Of a stretch of 64,000 nt of DNA, positions 45,001 to 54,743 are shown in pieces. The stretch is taken from NCBI GenBank assembly GCA_035222895.1, contig JAVYIG010002095.1, positions 208,044 through 272,043 of the forward strand, given 5' to 3'. A model generated the notes under the pieces. The model saw nothing but the letters and a program-made list of their open reading frames with translations. It was not told where the DNA came from and made no database searches. How positions within the stretch are numbered: the first letter of the stretch is position 1; each line of letters opens with the position of its first letter. The stretch is from Strongylocentrotus droebachiensis (lineage: Eukaryota > Echinodermata > Echinoidea > Camarodonta > Strongylocentrotidae). A program made the translations under genes and the position numbers.

Positions 45001-48000
45001 AGATCCTATACTTAAGTATTTTTTTCTTCTGTTGTGATTATTTTTCCTCCTGTCTAGATGCGGTTCTGGTCTAAGTGGCGAGGCCCTGACAGAGCAAGGT
45101 CATCACTGGGTTGGTATGGACATCAGTTCAAGCATGTTAGGTAGGTGTGATAATGTTAAAGGGGACCAACCAACCCCCCCCCCCCCCCCCAGAATATTAT
45201 ACTCTATGGCCTTTATTCTACTAACATTTCAAAAATCAAGCACTCGGCATTGTCCAAAATTGAATTTAAGAAAGGAATTTAGTCTGAAATTCAAATTTTC
45301 TCTTCTTTCAACTTGATCTCAGACCCATGGTCTAGTTTGAATGAGTTAGTAGAATATGGACATTTTATGATGTTATCTGATTTTACTTAGTTGTTCTGTT
45401 GTGATGGTCTCAGATTTCTTTGAGAAATTTGAACATTGCTTATCAATAAATGATCCAGTAGCTTAGCTGAGTATATTTCCAATTACACTCGCTGTTGAAA
45501 ATATTTAACTATATTTTATACCATTATTTTCTTATCAGATATAGCCATAGAGAGGGAGGTTGATGGTGATGTCTGCTTGGGTGATATGGGTCAGGGTATC
45601 TTCTTCAAACCAGGAACATTTGATGGTGCAATCAGGTTAGTATCTTAATCCGTTTAAAGAAAAAGGTTGAGTTCTGATAAAGGGGAAATGCTATTTGCAA
45701 GCATTCTCAATGTTTCTATGTCATCTCTTAAGAGTATCATGGAAAAGAAAATGTACCTCCTAAATGGATTGCTTCTCAAATGCCCTCATACATGAAATAA
45801 GGGAAGAAAGAGCTAAAAAATTTGCCAAAACTTATTAGTCCTCATGTTTGTGTAGTCCCATATACCCACTTTCTGCAAGACTGGGTAAATTGTATATCAT
45901 TAAATTTCCCAAATCCTCAGTGTACAACTTTTATGTACTATATAATCAGCCTTTCCCATTTACTTTTCTTTCATATTTTATGAACAATTCAACTTTATCT
46001 ATTTAATTTTTTCGAATTTTTGTGTGAATTGTATGGATAATTGCTTACTATAATACATGTTGTGCATGTTTTTCTGAGAACTTAACGTGTACCTAGTGCA
46101 AGGATGTGTGTTGATCCTATTCTTGGATATGGTCTTAGATTCCATTCATTTTGACACCTCCACATCAGTCTCTACAGGACAACTGCCCTTAGTTTAATAG
46201 CACTGTCAAGGTCTGTGTCACAAACAGTACTGGATTATATCATGATCATGAAAATTGTGTGATTTGCCCTATGAATTTGTAACATCAGATTTCATCAATA
46301 AATTTGTTTTGCAAAAATGGATACAAATTTAGGATGTTGCTTCCATACCCAAATTGATGAACTGAGTATGGACCAATGCATGTACACTTTTAAAGCCACA
46401 CTGTCTTACTGGTAACCACTTGCTCCCTCTATATAGAAAACTTCCCCAATCTGTGCCTGTTGGTCCCCCATGATCCTCTTTTTCTTATGTTAATTGAGAG
46501 CTGAGTTAATGAGATAGCCACCTGTCACAGTGACCTCACCGGCTTGCTGGGTGGTCTAATCTCTTCTGGCTGAACTAGTACAGCCGGCCTTTAACATTCA
46601 TTTATTTAATCCTCTACCTCTAGTATATCAGCTCTTCAGTGGCTTTGTAATGCAGACAAGAAATCACATCATCCACCCAAGAGGTTATACAAGTTCTTCT
46701 GTACCCTCTATGGGGCACTGGTAAGAAAACGGGCATACCATACCCTATCACAAACCAATTTAAAAAGAATGAATATTATTTATTTTGGTTATATCACTAC
46801 TTACTCATAGTTCACTGGAATGTATTTAGTTTGCCTCAGTTAGCAAATCTGTATCTGTATCTGTATCATCAAGTCTGCACACAGTGTTGCAATTTAATAG
46901 ATCTGGGAGAAAGAGGGCACAAGAGGTATGACACTCCCCTCCCCTCCCCTCATGTTAAAGGCGAGCTTATACATATTCTAAGCAGAACCCTCCCATTTTT
47001 GTTTGTTATCGATTATCATTGCAAGTTAAACATCAACAACAAAAATATTTATATATGTATATACGAAAATATGTTATTATATTATATCTATTTTACTGTG
47101 ATTATTAAGACACTTTAAAATGATTTATGATAATAATGTTCATATTATATTTATTCTTGGGAACCTACAAATAAAAGTTATGCTTTCCAGTAGGTTCCGG
47201 TTTTATTTCATGATTTTGATCTTACTTTGTCAACTATATTCTTTATTGTGCAAACAATTGTTATATGAAATGAATAAATAAAATCAATCAATCAATATTT
47301 GTTTAGGGGAGTAGAACATGGGCACTTATTATTATCAGTTATCCCTTTAAACTTGCAGGATATAATGGTATTGAAATTCAGATGTTCTTAACCCATAGCC
47401 TGCAGGAACCAGGTTGCTCCTGTATGACGCCTATGGGGATGAGAGAACTCAGTAGTCCAAGGGTTACTATTGTATTGATTGACTTGTTGTTTTTCAGAGG
47501 AGAGGTGCCAAAGCAGTCTTCCAATTCTACCCAGAGAACCCCAGTCAGCTGGAACTGATCACATCGCAGGCAATGAGGGCAGGCTTCACAGGAGGACTGG
47601 TCGTAGATTTTCCCAACAGCACAAGAGCAAAGAAGTGATTATATTCTAATGGTTTTAGTGAAAAATGTTCCATTGATAAGTGGGTTGAACCGCTGAAGTA
47701 TATACATGTACCGTATTTCTATCCCTATACTATATATCCAATATATTCATATATCTTGATTCATCATTTCCAAAAGGTGATAATATGTGCAAAGATCAAT
47801 GTATTTATACTGTATTGGCAGACTAATTCAGAATCAAACAGAAGTATCTCTCATATAATTTGTTATTCTGAGTACCGGCAATCATAAGTTGTTCCATTTT
47901 CTAATTTCTGTCGTTGTCCCCAAAGTTGGCGTTCTTTTCATTTAATTAGTTCACTGTCTTTCTTCTTTTCTTTCAGAATGTTTCTATGTTTGTTTGCTGG

Positions 48001-49855
48001 AGTTTCAAATCCAACACTACCCACGGTACGTATAAGATTAGACTAAGACAAACAGTATTAACTCCTATAAATGATAATAACTTAATTTGATGAATATAAC
48101 TTTTTTGCCTTAGATTGGTAACACCGATACCTTTCTGCTGTAGAACAAGAAACATCGGCCACATGAAACTGTCATGAATTCTTAATGAAGGCTGATTTTG
48201 GGATGAAACCAGTGCCCAATCAATGACTCAACCCATGTTGTCAAGTCATTGTATAAAATTTAACCATTCATTTACTCTTTTAATGCATTTCTGATGCTTT
48301 TTTTTTTCTTCTTATGAAGGCTCTTGGTACTGGTAACGCGAGAGGTGTAGCTACACAGGCTTCCTTCACAGATTCCAGGATGAGATATAGAAACATGAAG
48401 GGAAAGAGCGTGAAGAAGAGCAGAGAGTGGATCAAGGAGAAGAAAGAACGAAGGAGAAGACAAGGAAAAGGGTGAGTCGATTGTCTCCAAGATCAGACAC
48501 TATTTAGTACTGACTTTTTCTAGGCTCCTTCATGAATGGCTAATAGTAATACTGCTTTCAAACTAGCTTCTAACGGAGTCACACCGATGAAAATACCGAT
48601 CAAATTTTCCTTATGTAAACAAAGATGAAACCGCCGTTTTCCCTGCTGTCGCTTTCATACTGCCGGTGAAATTCACTCGCTGTGGCGAGCAGTTGCCGGA
48701 AGTGAAGAATTATTGCGTAATAATATTAAGCCCGCGCTCCATTTAGCTAGCATGCAGCATGTCAACAAACACAGCTGGTTACGATAAAGCGCGCGAACAC
48801 TGCGACCTTTGACCATTTTAATCACTGTTTTCTCCCGAACGCATTCACAGTGGCTGTTTCATCGGTGTCACACCGATAGAATGAGAATTTCTCCTGCTCT
48901 TGAGCTGGAGAATTTAATCGCCTATTTCTCTTCTTTTCATCGGCTATTCTATCAGCTTTTTCTCCTCTGTAGCATTCATACTGGCAGTTTCATCGGATGC
49001 GTCCGGATGCATCCGATGAAAATCAGGCCAGTTTGAAAGGGGTATAATATTCAATGCCCAATTTATAAATGATAAATGATCCACTCCCGAACACATTCAC
49101 AGTGGCTGTTTCATCGGTGTCACACCAATAGAATGAGAATTTCTCCTGCTCTTGAGCTGGAGAATTTAATCGCCTACTTCTCTTCTTTTCATCGGCTATT
49201 CTATCAGCTTTTTCTCCTCTGTAGCATTCATACTGGCAGTTTCATCGGATGCGTCCGGATGCATCAGATGAAAATCAGGCCAGTTTGAAAGGGGTATAAT
49301 ATTCAATGCCCAATTTATAAATGATAATCACATTCCATGTGAATTATACTACGATTGTTTTCCATCACATTAATGACAAATAGACATTAAAATGTGACCT
49401 AGGATGATGAGTTGACTCAACAAGTGTCTGAGAGATAAGTTTTACAAATAGGATGTATAAAGCAAATGATATAGCATACTCAAAATTGTTGATATTTCAT
49501 AAATATTCATCTAAAGAAATAGCATTTTAGGTCAATTTATTTTTTACTTGAATATTTGTATATGTCATGAGATAAATATGTTCCTTCACCAAAGCACTGA
49601 AAAGAATTTTGGTATTTCAAATCAATTTCTTTGAAATAAGATTTGTATTCTGTTGTACCCGTATAGATCACATTCATCATGATAAGCTGCTTTACAAGAA
49701 GTTTAGTCACCCCTTTAAACTTCTTTGTTGATCCCTATTTGTCATCACCAGTCACTTTTCTCACAAGGTTCCTTTCTTCTTGATATAATCTTTACAGGGA
49801 GGTGAGACCAGACTCCAAGTACACAGGAAGGAAACGATCGGGAAAGGCCTTCTGA
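41066..49855 (+). CDS. BUD23: Gene B: 18S rRNA (guanine-N7)-methyltransferase Bud23/WBSCR22
   Basis: Ten exons: 41066-41110, 43923-43960, 44419-44514, 45058-45140, 45539-45635, 46624-46720, 47498-47634, 47977-48025, 48320-48471, 49798-49855 (852 nt, 283 aa plus TGA; the family is about 280 aa). The product is a class I SAM-dependent methyltransferase. The SAM-binding motif DIGCGSGLSG (residues ~58-67) spans the exon 3/4 junction; the acidic GMDISSSML loop follows, then [19 protein letters not shown] and [10 protein letters not shown]. The basic C-terminal tail ([20 protein letters not shown], then [15 protein letters not shown]) is the family's nucleolar/RNA-binding tail. Family knowledge: with TRMT112 it makes the single m7G of 18S rRNA and aids pre-40S maturation and export. 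All intron phases agree. Intron 1 (2.8 kb) contains the opposite-strand candidate exon 1 of gene A. The gene converges with RAN. Confidence 0.96.
41907..42095 (-). CDS. Gene A candidate exon 1 (start codon exon)
   Basis: An open frame starts with ATG at 42095 ([12 protein letters not shown]...) and runs to ...YFRLQPVQ, followed by a good donor CAG/GTGAGT (phase 0). It is GC-rich, and a CCAAT box and a GTGACGACGTCAC palindrome lie just upstream. It joins exon 2 in phase if exon 2 begins at 33732. Doubt: it lies inside intron 1 of BUD23 on the opposite strand and inside a TIR-bounded segment (41454-42407), so it may be a captured copy or an alternative first exon. Exon 2 has its own Met-Met that could serve as the start. 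Confidence 0.45.
42095..42230 (-). promoter_or_regulatory. Possible promoter upstream of gene A exon 1
   Basis: GC-richer than its surroundings, with a CCAAT box (42149-42153) and a palindromic GTGACGACGTCAC (~42118-42130) resembling a spaced CRE, about 25-60 bases upstream of the candidate ATG. These are the right sort of elements for a housekeeping promoter, but the segment lies inside a TIR-bounded insertion, so its activity is an inference. Confidence 0.3.
42853..43205. mobile_element. AGAGATGCCAAGT element, copy 1 (BUD23 intron 1)
   Basis: Starts AGAGATGCCAAGTTCAAAGA, ends GCGTGACACTTGGTAGC; the interior has repeated ATGCGTGAC motifs. A copy in the same orientation is at 63047-63403. 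Confidence 0.8.
43556..43645. repeat. Purine-rich GAA/GGA repeat
   Basis: Irregular AGAAGA/GGAGGA tract in BUD23 intron 1. Confidence 0.85.
43923..43960 (+). CDS. BUD23: BUD23 exon 2 (38 nt)
   Basis: Acceptor TATATTTCAG, donor CCAA/GTAAGT, phase 2 out. The peptide [12 protein letters not shown] is the family's conserved Tyr/Glu-Ala-Arg-Lys-Tyr segment just before the methyltransferase core. Confidence 0.95.
44419..44514 (+). CDS. BUD23: BUD23 exon 3
   Basis: Acceptor GAATTCAG, donor TTGG/GTAAGT. It encodes [20 protein letters not shown], then [13 protein letters not shown], including the first half of SAM motif I. Confidence 0.96.
44638..45082 (+). repeat. Tandem duplication containing the BUD23 exon 4 acceptor
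   Basis: Two ~215-bp units (about 44655-44868 and 44869-45082) share GAGTAACATT, ATATTTGCCCATATTTA, GACCTAATCATATACACTG, CTCAAGAATGTACAATT and CTGTCTAGATGCGGTTCTGG. The second unit ends in the real exon 4. The first holds only its first ~28 nt, then runs into AGAGATTCTGAGTAA. Confidence 0.9.
45058..45140 (+). CDS. BUD23: BUD23 exon 4
   Basis: Acceptor CCTGTCTAG, donor TTAG/GTAGGT. It encodes the second half of SAM motif I ([20 protein letters not shown]) and MDISSSML. A truncated tandem copy of this acceptor and the first ~28 nt sits about 215 bp upstream (44845). Confidence 0.96.
45539..45635 (+). CDS. BUD23: BUD23 exon 5
   Basis: Acceptor TTCTTATCAG, donor ATCAG/GTTAGT. It encodes [20 protein letters not shown] and [12 protein letters not shown], the acidic and GDMGQG motifs of the methyltransferase. 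Confidence 0.95.
45773..46002. repeat. Dispersed repeat, second copy
   Basis: Diverged copy of the 2835-3095 repeat inside BUD23 intron 5, recognised by the same ordered blocks. Confidence 0.5.
46389..46593. mobile_element. MITE family TTAAAGCC..., copy 2 (BUD23 intron 5)
   Basis: Same CCCCCATGATCCTCTTTTTC and TTAATTGAGAGCTGAGTTAA blocks as 10042-10235; ends GGCCTTTAA. It lies ~30 bp before exon 6. Confidence 0.8.
46624..46720 (+). CDS. BUD23: BUD23 exon 6
   Basis: Acceptor CTACCTCTAG, donor GCACTG/GTAAGA. It encodes [20 protein letters not shown] and [13 protein letters not shown], the SAVQWLCNA-type motif and the helix after it. Confidence 0.95.
47498..47634 (+). CDS. BUD23: BUD23 exon 7
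   Basis: Acceptor TTTTTCAG. It encodes [20 protein letters not shown], then [20 protein letters not shown] and STRAK. The donor AAGAA/GTGATT is weak, and reading through it gives an immediate in-frame TGA. The downstream exon restores Lys and the FLCLFAG motif. Confidence 0.93.
47977..48025 (+). CDS. BUD23: BUD23 exon 8 (49 nt)
   Basis: Acceptor TTCTTTCAG, donor CCCACG/GTACGT. It encodes [17 protein letters not shown] (first codon split), matching the family's K-F/M-x-L-C-L-F-x-G strand. Confidence 0.92.
48320..48471 (+). CDS. BUD23: BUD23 exon 9
   Basis: Acceptor CTTATGAAG, donor AAAGG/GTGAGT. It encodes [40 protein letters not shown] and [10 protein letters not shown]; the basic Trp-containing helix is the family signature. 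Confidence 0.94.
48549..49327. repeat. TIR element with tandem duplication of ~245 bp in BUD23 intron 9
   Basis: Units 48832-49078 and 49083-49327 are nearly identical (CATTCACAGTGGCTGTTTCA, GATGCGTCCGGATGCATC, CCAGTTTGAAAGGGGTATAA). The CTGCTTTCAAACTAG at ~48551 is roughly inverted to the CCAGTTTGAAAG end, suggesting an element whose right part was duplicated. Confidence 0.75.
49798..49855 (+). CDS. BUD23: BUD23 exon 10 (C-terminus)
   Basis: Acceptor ATCTTTACAG. It encodes [19 protein letters not shown] followed by TGA, the conserved EVRPDxxYTGRKR tail. A 3' UTR follows. No single polyadenylation site can be chosen; AATAAA-like motifs occur at several places between 50670 and 51200. Confidence 0.95.
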
Positions 49856-50330
49856 GCCGGGTTGCCAATTTGAGTAGTGAACCCTTTCACTACCGCGAGC
49901 AAAAACAGCATGCATATAAAGACGTTGCTAGCAATCGTGGCGTGTGGTCTAAATAAGGATAAACTAGAGGCAGATATTTTATGGATATTGTTTGGAGATA
50001 CTTTTCTGCTGGTTAGAGTTAACCTTTGAACTTCACAGTCAGAAAGAGCATACTTGAAGTCAATACCCATTTTGGCTTTTGATTTAGATGGGGTATTGAG
50101 AGGACGTGTCTTTGCAGCATCTTCCTGCAGCTTATGATGTGTTATACACAGAGGAGAAGGTTGTTCTGGTTGCTGAATCATGAAGTTGTTTCCTGGAGGA
50201 TTTCCCCGATGACACAGCCTGAAGTGGATTATCCATTGAAAACAAGCAATCTCTGTGACAAACAATTCACTCCCTCTGTGAAAACTAGTAATAATATGTC
50301 CTGGATGTATGTCATAAATGCAAAAACTTA

Positions 50331-50493
50331 TTGGCCCAAATTCACAAAGCAAGGTTTGAGCTCAGACCAAGGTTTGAGCTCAAACCTCCTTTTGTTTCGC
50401 CAAACCAGGTTTGTAAAAAACACGTAAAACGCGTCATATGACGTACATAAACCAAGGTTTGAGCTCAAACCTCCTTTGTGAATTCGGGCCAAT
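50331..50493. mobile_element. MITE GGCCCGAATTCACAAAG family, copy 2
   Basis: Termini TTGGCCCAAATTCACAAAG / CTTTGTGAATTCGGGCCAA, same internal CGTCATATGACG. It lies downstream of BUD23. Confidence 0.85.
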
Positions 50494-51379
50494 ATGGAGA
50501 AATCATAGGAAGTGTTACCTTTATCATTTTAATGAAGAAATTGTCTAATTTAACCAGCTGGACTCCCCCATGAGTAAGTGTAGGGTATGTTATCATCATG
50601 ATGTTATTTTCTGGCCTGTAGTAGCATGCCAGAAAAGTCATATTATTGGGTAGAGCCCAAACATTATCACACCAAAATAAAAACTAAAGGTTGTAGTATT
50701 TGATAATGCATGGTTCATGATTTTGCACTCAAGAGGGTTACACTCCCATAAATTATTCTTCTTAAAGGAGAGATTTTAAGGAGAGATTTTAAATAGCTCT
50801 ATACCACATTAACTCACTCTCTAATTTTTTTGTTATCTAAGGCTCATTTATTTGCATCTTGTAATAATGATAAAACATTTGGCACAAGAGTATTTTTTTA
50901 TGTATTCCCCTGGGACTGCAGTTTTGCAAAGGAGATGTCATACAATGATCGTAGAGATGGAACTTTGTAGACCCGACACCCATTTTTGACTGATTTTTTA
51001 TTTCTTCTCTTTAATTGCATGAAGCATTATCTCGGCTCCTTTTATGTTATATACATGTAGGAAAATCTGGTCCTTTTAATGATTGCAAGTCTTGTGACTT
51101 GTGAAGATACCATATATTAAATATGTCTCTTTATATTGACCATTATATTTAGTATTTTAGATTATTTACCAAGGTCATGGTAATCATGTAGCACAATAAA
51201 AGATGAAGAAAAAAAACAAGAGGATTTTCCAATAAAAGAATTATATTCATCATCTATTTGTTGTAAATTGTGACAGAAACTTTTTTTTTTCATTCTCAAA
51301 TGGACATTATATTTGCAGTTGCATTTTTGTAGATGAAAGATTCTTGATCATCTGAAAGGATGTGTGGGGGAGGGGGGAG

Positions 51380-51422
51380 GGAGAGAGAGAGAGAGAGAGA
51401 GAGTGTGTGTGAGTGAGTGTGT
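51380..51422. repeat. (GA)n(GT)n microsatellite
   Basis: AGAGAG run passing into GTGTGTGAGTGAGTG. Confidence 0.9.
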
Positions 51423-54400
51423 GCACGCTAACAAAGAGTGGTGGAAACTGGAAGATGAAATTAAAGCAAGCATGAAAATAAAAATAAGATAAAGAAATGG
51501 ACCAAGTGTGAAAGAGAGAATGAAGGTATTATGGTAGAAAGTAAGAGCATGAGGAGATTTTAAATTAATGAAGTAAAAGAGAAAGATAGAATGACAAGGA
51601 ATACATGTATGTGAAGGAATGAAAGATTAGAAGAAGTATAGAGATGGGGTACACAGGTATAATGGAAAAAATAAAGACTGGTACTTTAAAGAAGTGGATC
51701 AGAATAGAAAAAAGAATACGCATAGAAAGAAATGAAAGCTTGTAAATATTTTTGGATAGATTAAAAGATCTGAAATTTTGAACGGTCGAAATTACTGTTC
51801 GTAAAGGAAACTTCCCATTGGCAAAGAACACAAACATTTTAGGTTATGATAAACTTTGGGCATGATCTGTCTATATGTCATATGAAAAATTCAAAGTGAA
51901 AGCGAGAAAAGGTAGTATTTTGTGTAATTTGGGGAAATGGCGAGCTCTTCATTTTTGAAAATATTGAGAAATTAAAAAAATACATTATCCCCTGTCCAAA
52001 TTTCTTTAACTTTCCATCCAAGCCAAATTTACATTTTCTTCCCCATTAATAAGATAGGATCTAGTGAAGGAAAGAGAGGAAACGAAGTACGAGGATGAGA
52101 GGTACACAACAAAAGAATATCGCTCCCTACCTCCCTATAGTTATTCCCAGCCTGACCTTGGCTTTGATAAGTCCGCTCACGTTCCCATTAATAATTTCCA
52201 CACACACTGTACGTTCACACAATCACATTTGTCAATTGGCAACTCGACATTGGGTCCTGCAACAATTGCTCTAGGCTTTCTTTTGTCATAAACATTTGGG
52301 GTTAGGGTTGTTTCAGGTTAGGCCAAGTTGTTTAGGTTTATAGGTGTTTATCATTCATGAGTGAATATTTACACCAGTGTTGTTGTTGTTGTTTTAGTCT
52401 TAAGGGCGTGTGTCATTCAATTATGAATATTTACGCCAGTGTTAGGGTTAGGTATAGTCTTGAGTCAAGGGCTGGTTATTGTAAGAATTTGAAACTGAGC
52501 AAATGTCTTACAACCTTTCTCAATCATCCTTCCAATCGCTAAAACATGACTCCACATCATTAGCACACTATATCACGTTTCTGATGTTAATGACGAGACG
52601 TATCATAATTCTTTTGCAAATTCAAACCATTTTGATTTTAATTTTAGTTCACAATTTGAATGTCATCCGTGATAGACATACATTTACAATGCATTTCAAA
52701 AATCATTACAAAACGTTCTTCCAGGAACATTTGAAAAATAGAAGTAATTAAAGATGAATTTACAAATCAATTTCGTATCTATTTCTATTCATGCGGGAAG
52801 TAAGAATTTGTCTTAGCTCCATGTTTTGGATTTTGTTAACGGAATTGAATTTGCAACGAAAGGATTTACGCGTTCTCCTAGTGCAGCAAAGCTCGACATA
52901 GGATTGAAAACAATCTCGCTTCAGAAAAACTGAACTACATTGAAAAGTTGACACTGGTACATGTTTATTTTCACAATTCAAAACAAATGGGAGCATGAAT
53001 AGAAGAAACCATTTGGGGCCTGTTAAGATGAGCGAGGATTTCTTCAATATCCTAAAATAGATACAGAATCTTCACACTGGCGAAACGATTTCTTGTATCC
53101 GATCGGTAAAACACAAATACAAGAAGGTCACAAAGCGCTACCCTAGTTTATTCAAATATTGGATAAGTTTCACAGCAACCCTGGTGAAATAGCAGTCGGG
53201 AGAAATCAAGTTTAAAAAAGGCTAACACAAACATTCAGAAATGTATATATATTTTTCCTCAAGTCCAATAGCATACATATAAAGCACTTTCATTTCTCAA
53301 TATGAATATGAGTGTGAGTTACAAGAATGGTGTGAACTTGTAGCTACTTGAGCTAACATGGAATTCAAATTGACATTTAACTGATGAAATGTTAGACAGA
53401 ATAAAAAAATTATCCCTCTCTTTCCACCCCCACATTTGTTATATAATACATGATTGAATTAACAATATGTATTTTTATCAAGAAATATATGAATAGAAAT
53501 AGGCTGCTTTAAAGGAAATGAAAGAAAGAGATGACTATCCCCATCCTTTATTGTACTTTAATCTTTTACAAGATACGCTAGGAGCATAGTTCCCTGATAT
53601 TGGCCCCAACCTGACTATGTAAACAGAAGTCTGGATGACAAAAAGCTTTTTCACTCGTCAGAACATACATGTGAGATTTACATACAAACTACATTAAATA
53701 TGTTAACAAATACCAATAGAAAAACAAAATGGTGGAATACGTCATCTTTTTTAAGAAAATAGATAATATTTGATGAGAATTAAAAGGGATTCACAGTTAT
53801 CAACCTTTTGATTCTAAACAAACATCACCTTCATTAAAAAAAAAAAAAATGGAAAAATAAATGTTGATGTACAGTCAAATGACCATATATGAATTCATAT
53901 ACAGCTATATTACAAAGTTTGTTTCCATCCAATGAATTTGATGTTATATCACTGAAAAAAGAATGTCAAATTTGGATGTTTTTTTCTTCACAGAGATTCA
54001 TGCTTAGTGAAAAGAAGTTTACAGAAGCATTCAATCTGATACCTGTACTACTTTAAACAATTAACCAAAAATATTAAATCAAATTACCTATTTACAATTT
54101 CCTTTTTGCATGTTCAGAACAAAAGGAATACCAATAAAATTGTACATGTTTTTCAGAACATCCTGTTTCTTTTTTATCGATTATAATACAGTGTGTTCAT
54201 GAAAGTAGGTATTCTGAGGTAAACAGAAATGTAGTTTACAATCAACATAGTTTGTTTATATCTAAAGCAGGAACTAGGCAGAAGAAAAAAAAAACCTTTG
54301 AATTGAATATATTATATCACACAATATTATGTTGAACAGTGTATAAATAAAAAGAAAATTGTATTTGTATGCCTGCTACAATCCCACAGAACAGATGATT

Positions 54401-54698
54401 TTAGAGCCTTTTAGTGGCATATGCATCATTCCCCTCCCATTAAAAAAATTAAGAGACAAATATGCAAGTTGGCAGAGTATGCAAGTGTATTCCTTGCAAC
54501 AACATAATATTTGACATGACCAGTTTTTACCAATCTTATCAATTTTTGTATAGTTTTTAATTTTTTACAAAGGAATTCATCTTTTTCTGACCAAAAACAT
54601 CCCCTCTCACGGCTATAGACAACACACAAACATTAGTCTTGTATTCATAAAGCTAGGTAAACAAATAATATGATGGTGATTGAATATAGCAGATGAGT

Positions 54699-54743
54699 TT
54701 ATATGTCGTCCTCATCTTCCGGTAACGCAGTGTTTTGTGCCTC
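54699..54743 (-). CDS. RAN: RAN exon 6: acidic C-terminus
   Basis: Acceptor GTTTGCAG. It encodes [14 protein letters not shown] and TAA. The acidic tail is the element that folds back on Ran-GDP. The 3' UTR continues to lower coordinates; its end is not defined. Confidence 0.95.
   Translation of the reverse strand, partial: EAQNTALPEDEDDI

Larger units (their letters stand above)
49856..54698. other. Interval between BUD23 and RAN (both 3' UTRs and spacer)
   Basis: No coding gene supported. Present: a MITE (50331-50493), (GA)n/(GT)n at 51380-51422, a TTAGGGTTAGG-like patch at 52290-52455, and AT-rich sequence. The 186-codon minus-strand frame at 49792-50352 is antisense to BUD23 exon 10 and starts inside the MITE, so I do not call it. 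Confidence 0.6.

Noticed and set aside
49792-50352. 186-codon minus-strand frame
   Set aside because: Antisense to BUD23 exon 10 and its 3' UTR, and begins inside a MITE; no family resemblance or splice context.
52290-52455. Telomere-like TTAGGGTTAGG patch
   Set aside because: Only a few degenerate units scattered in unique sequence; no array.
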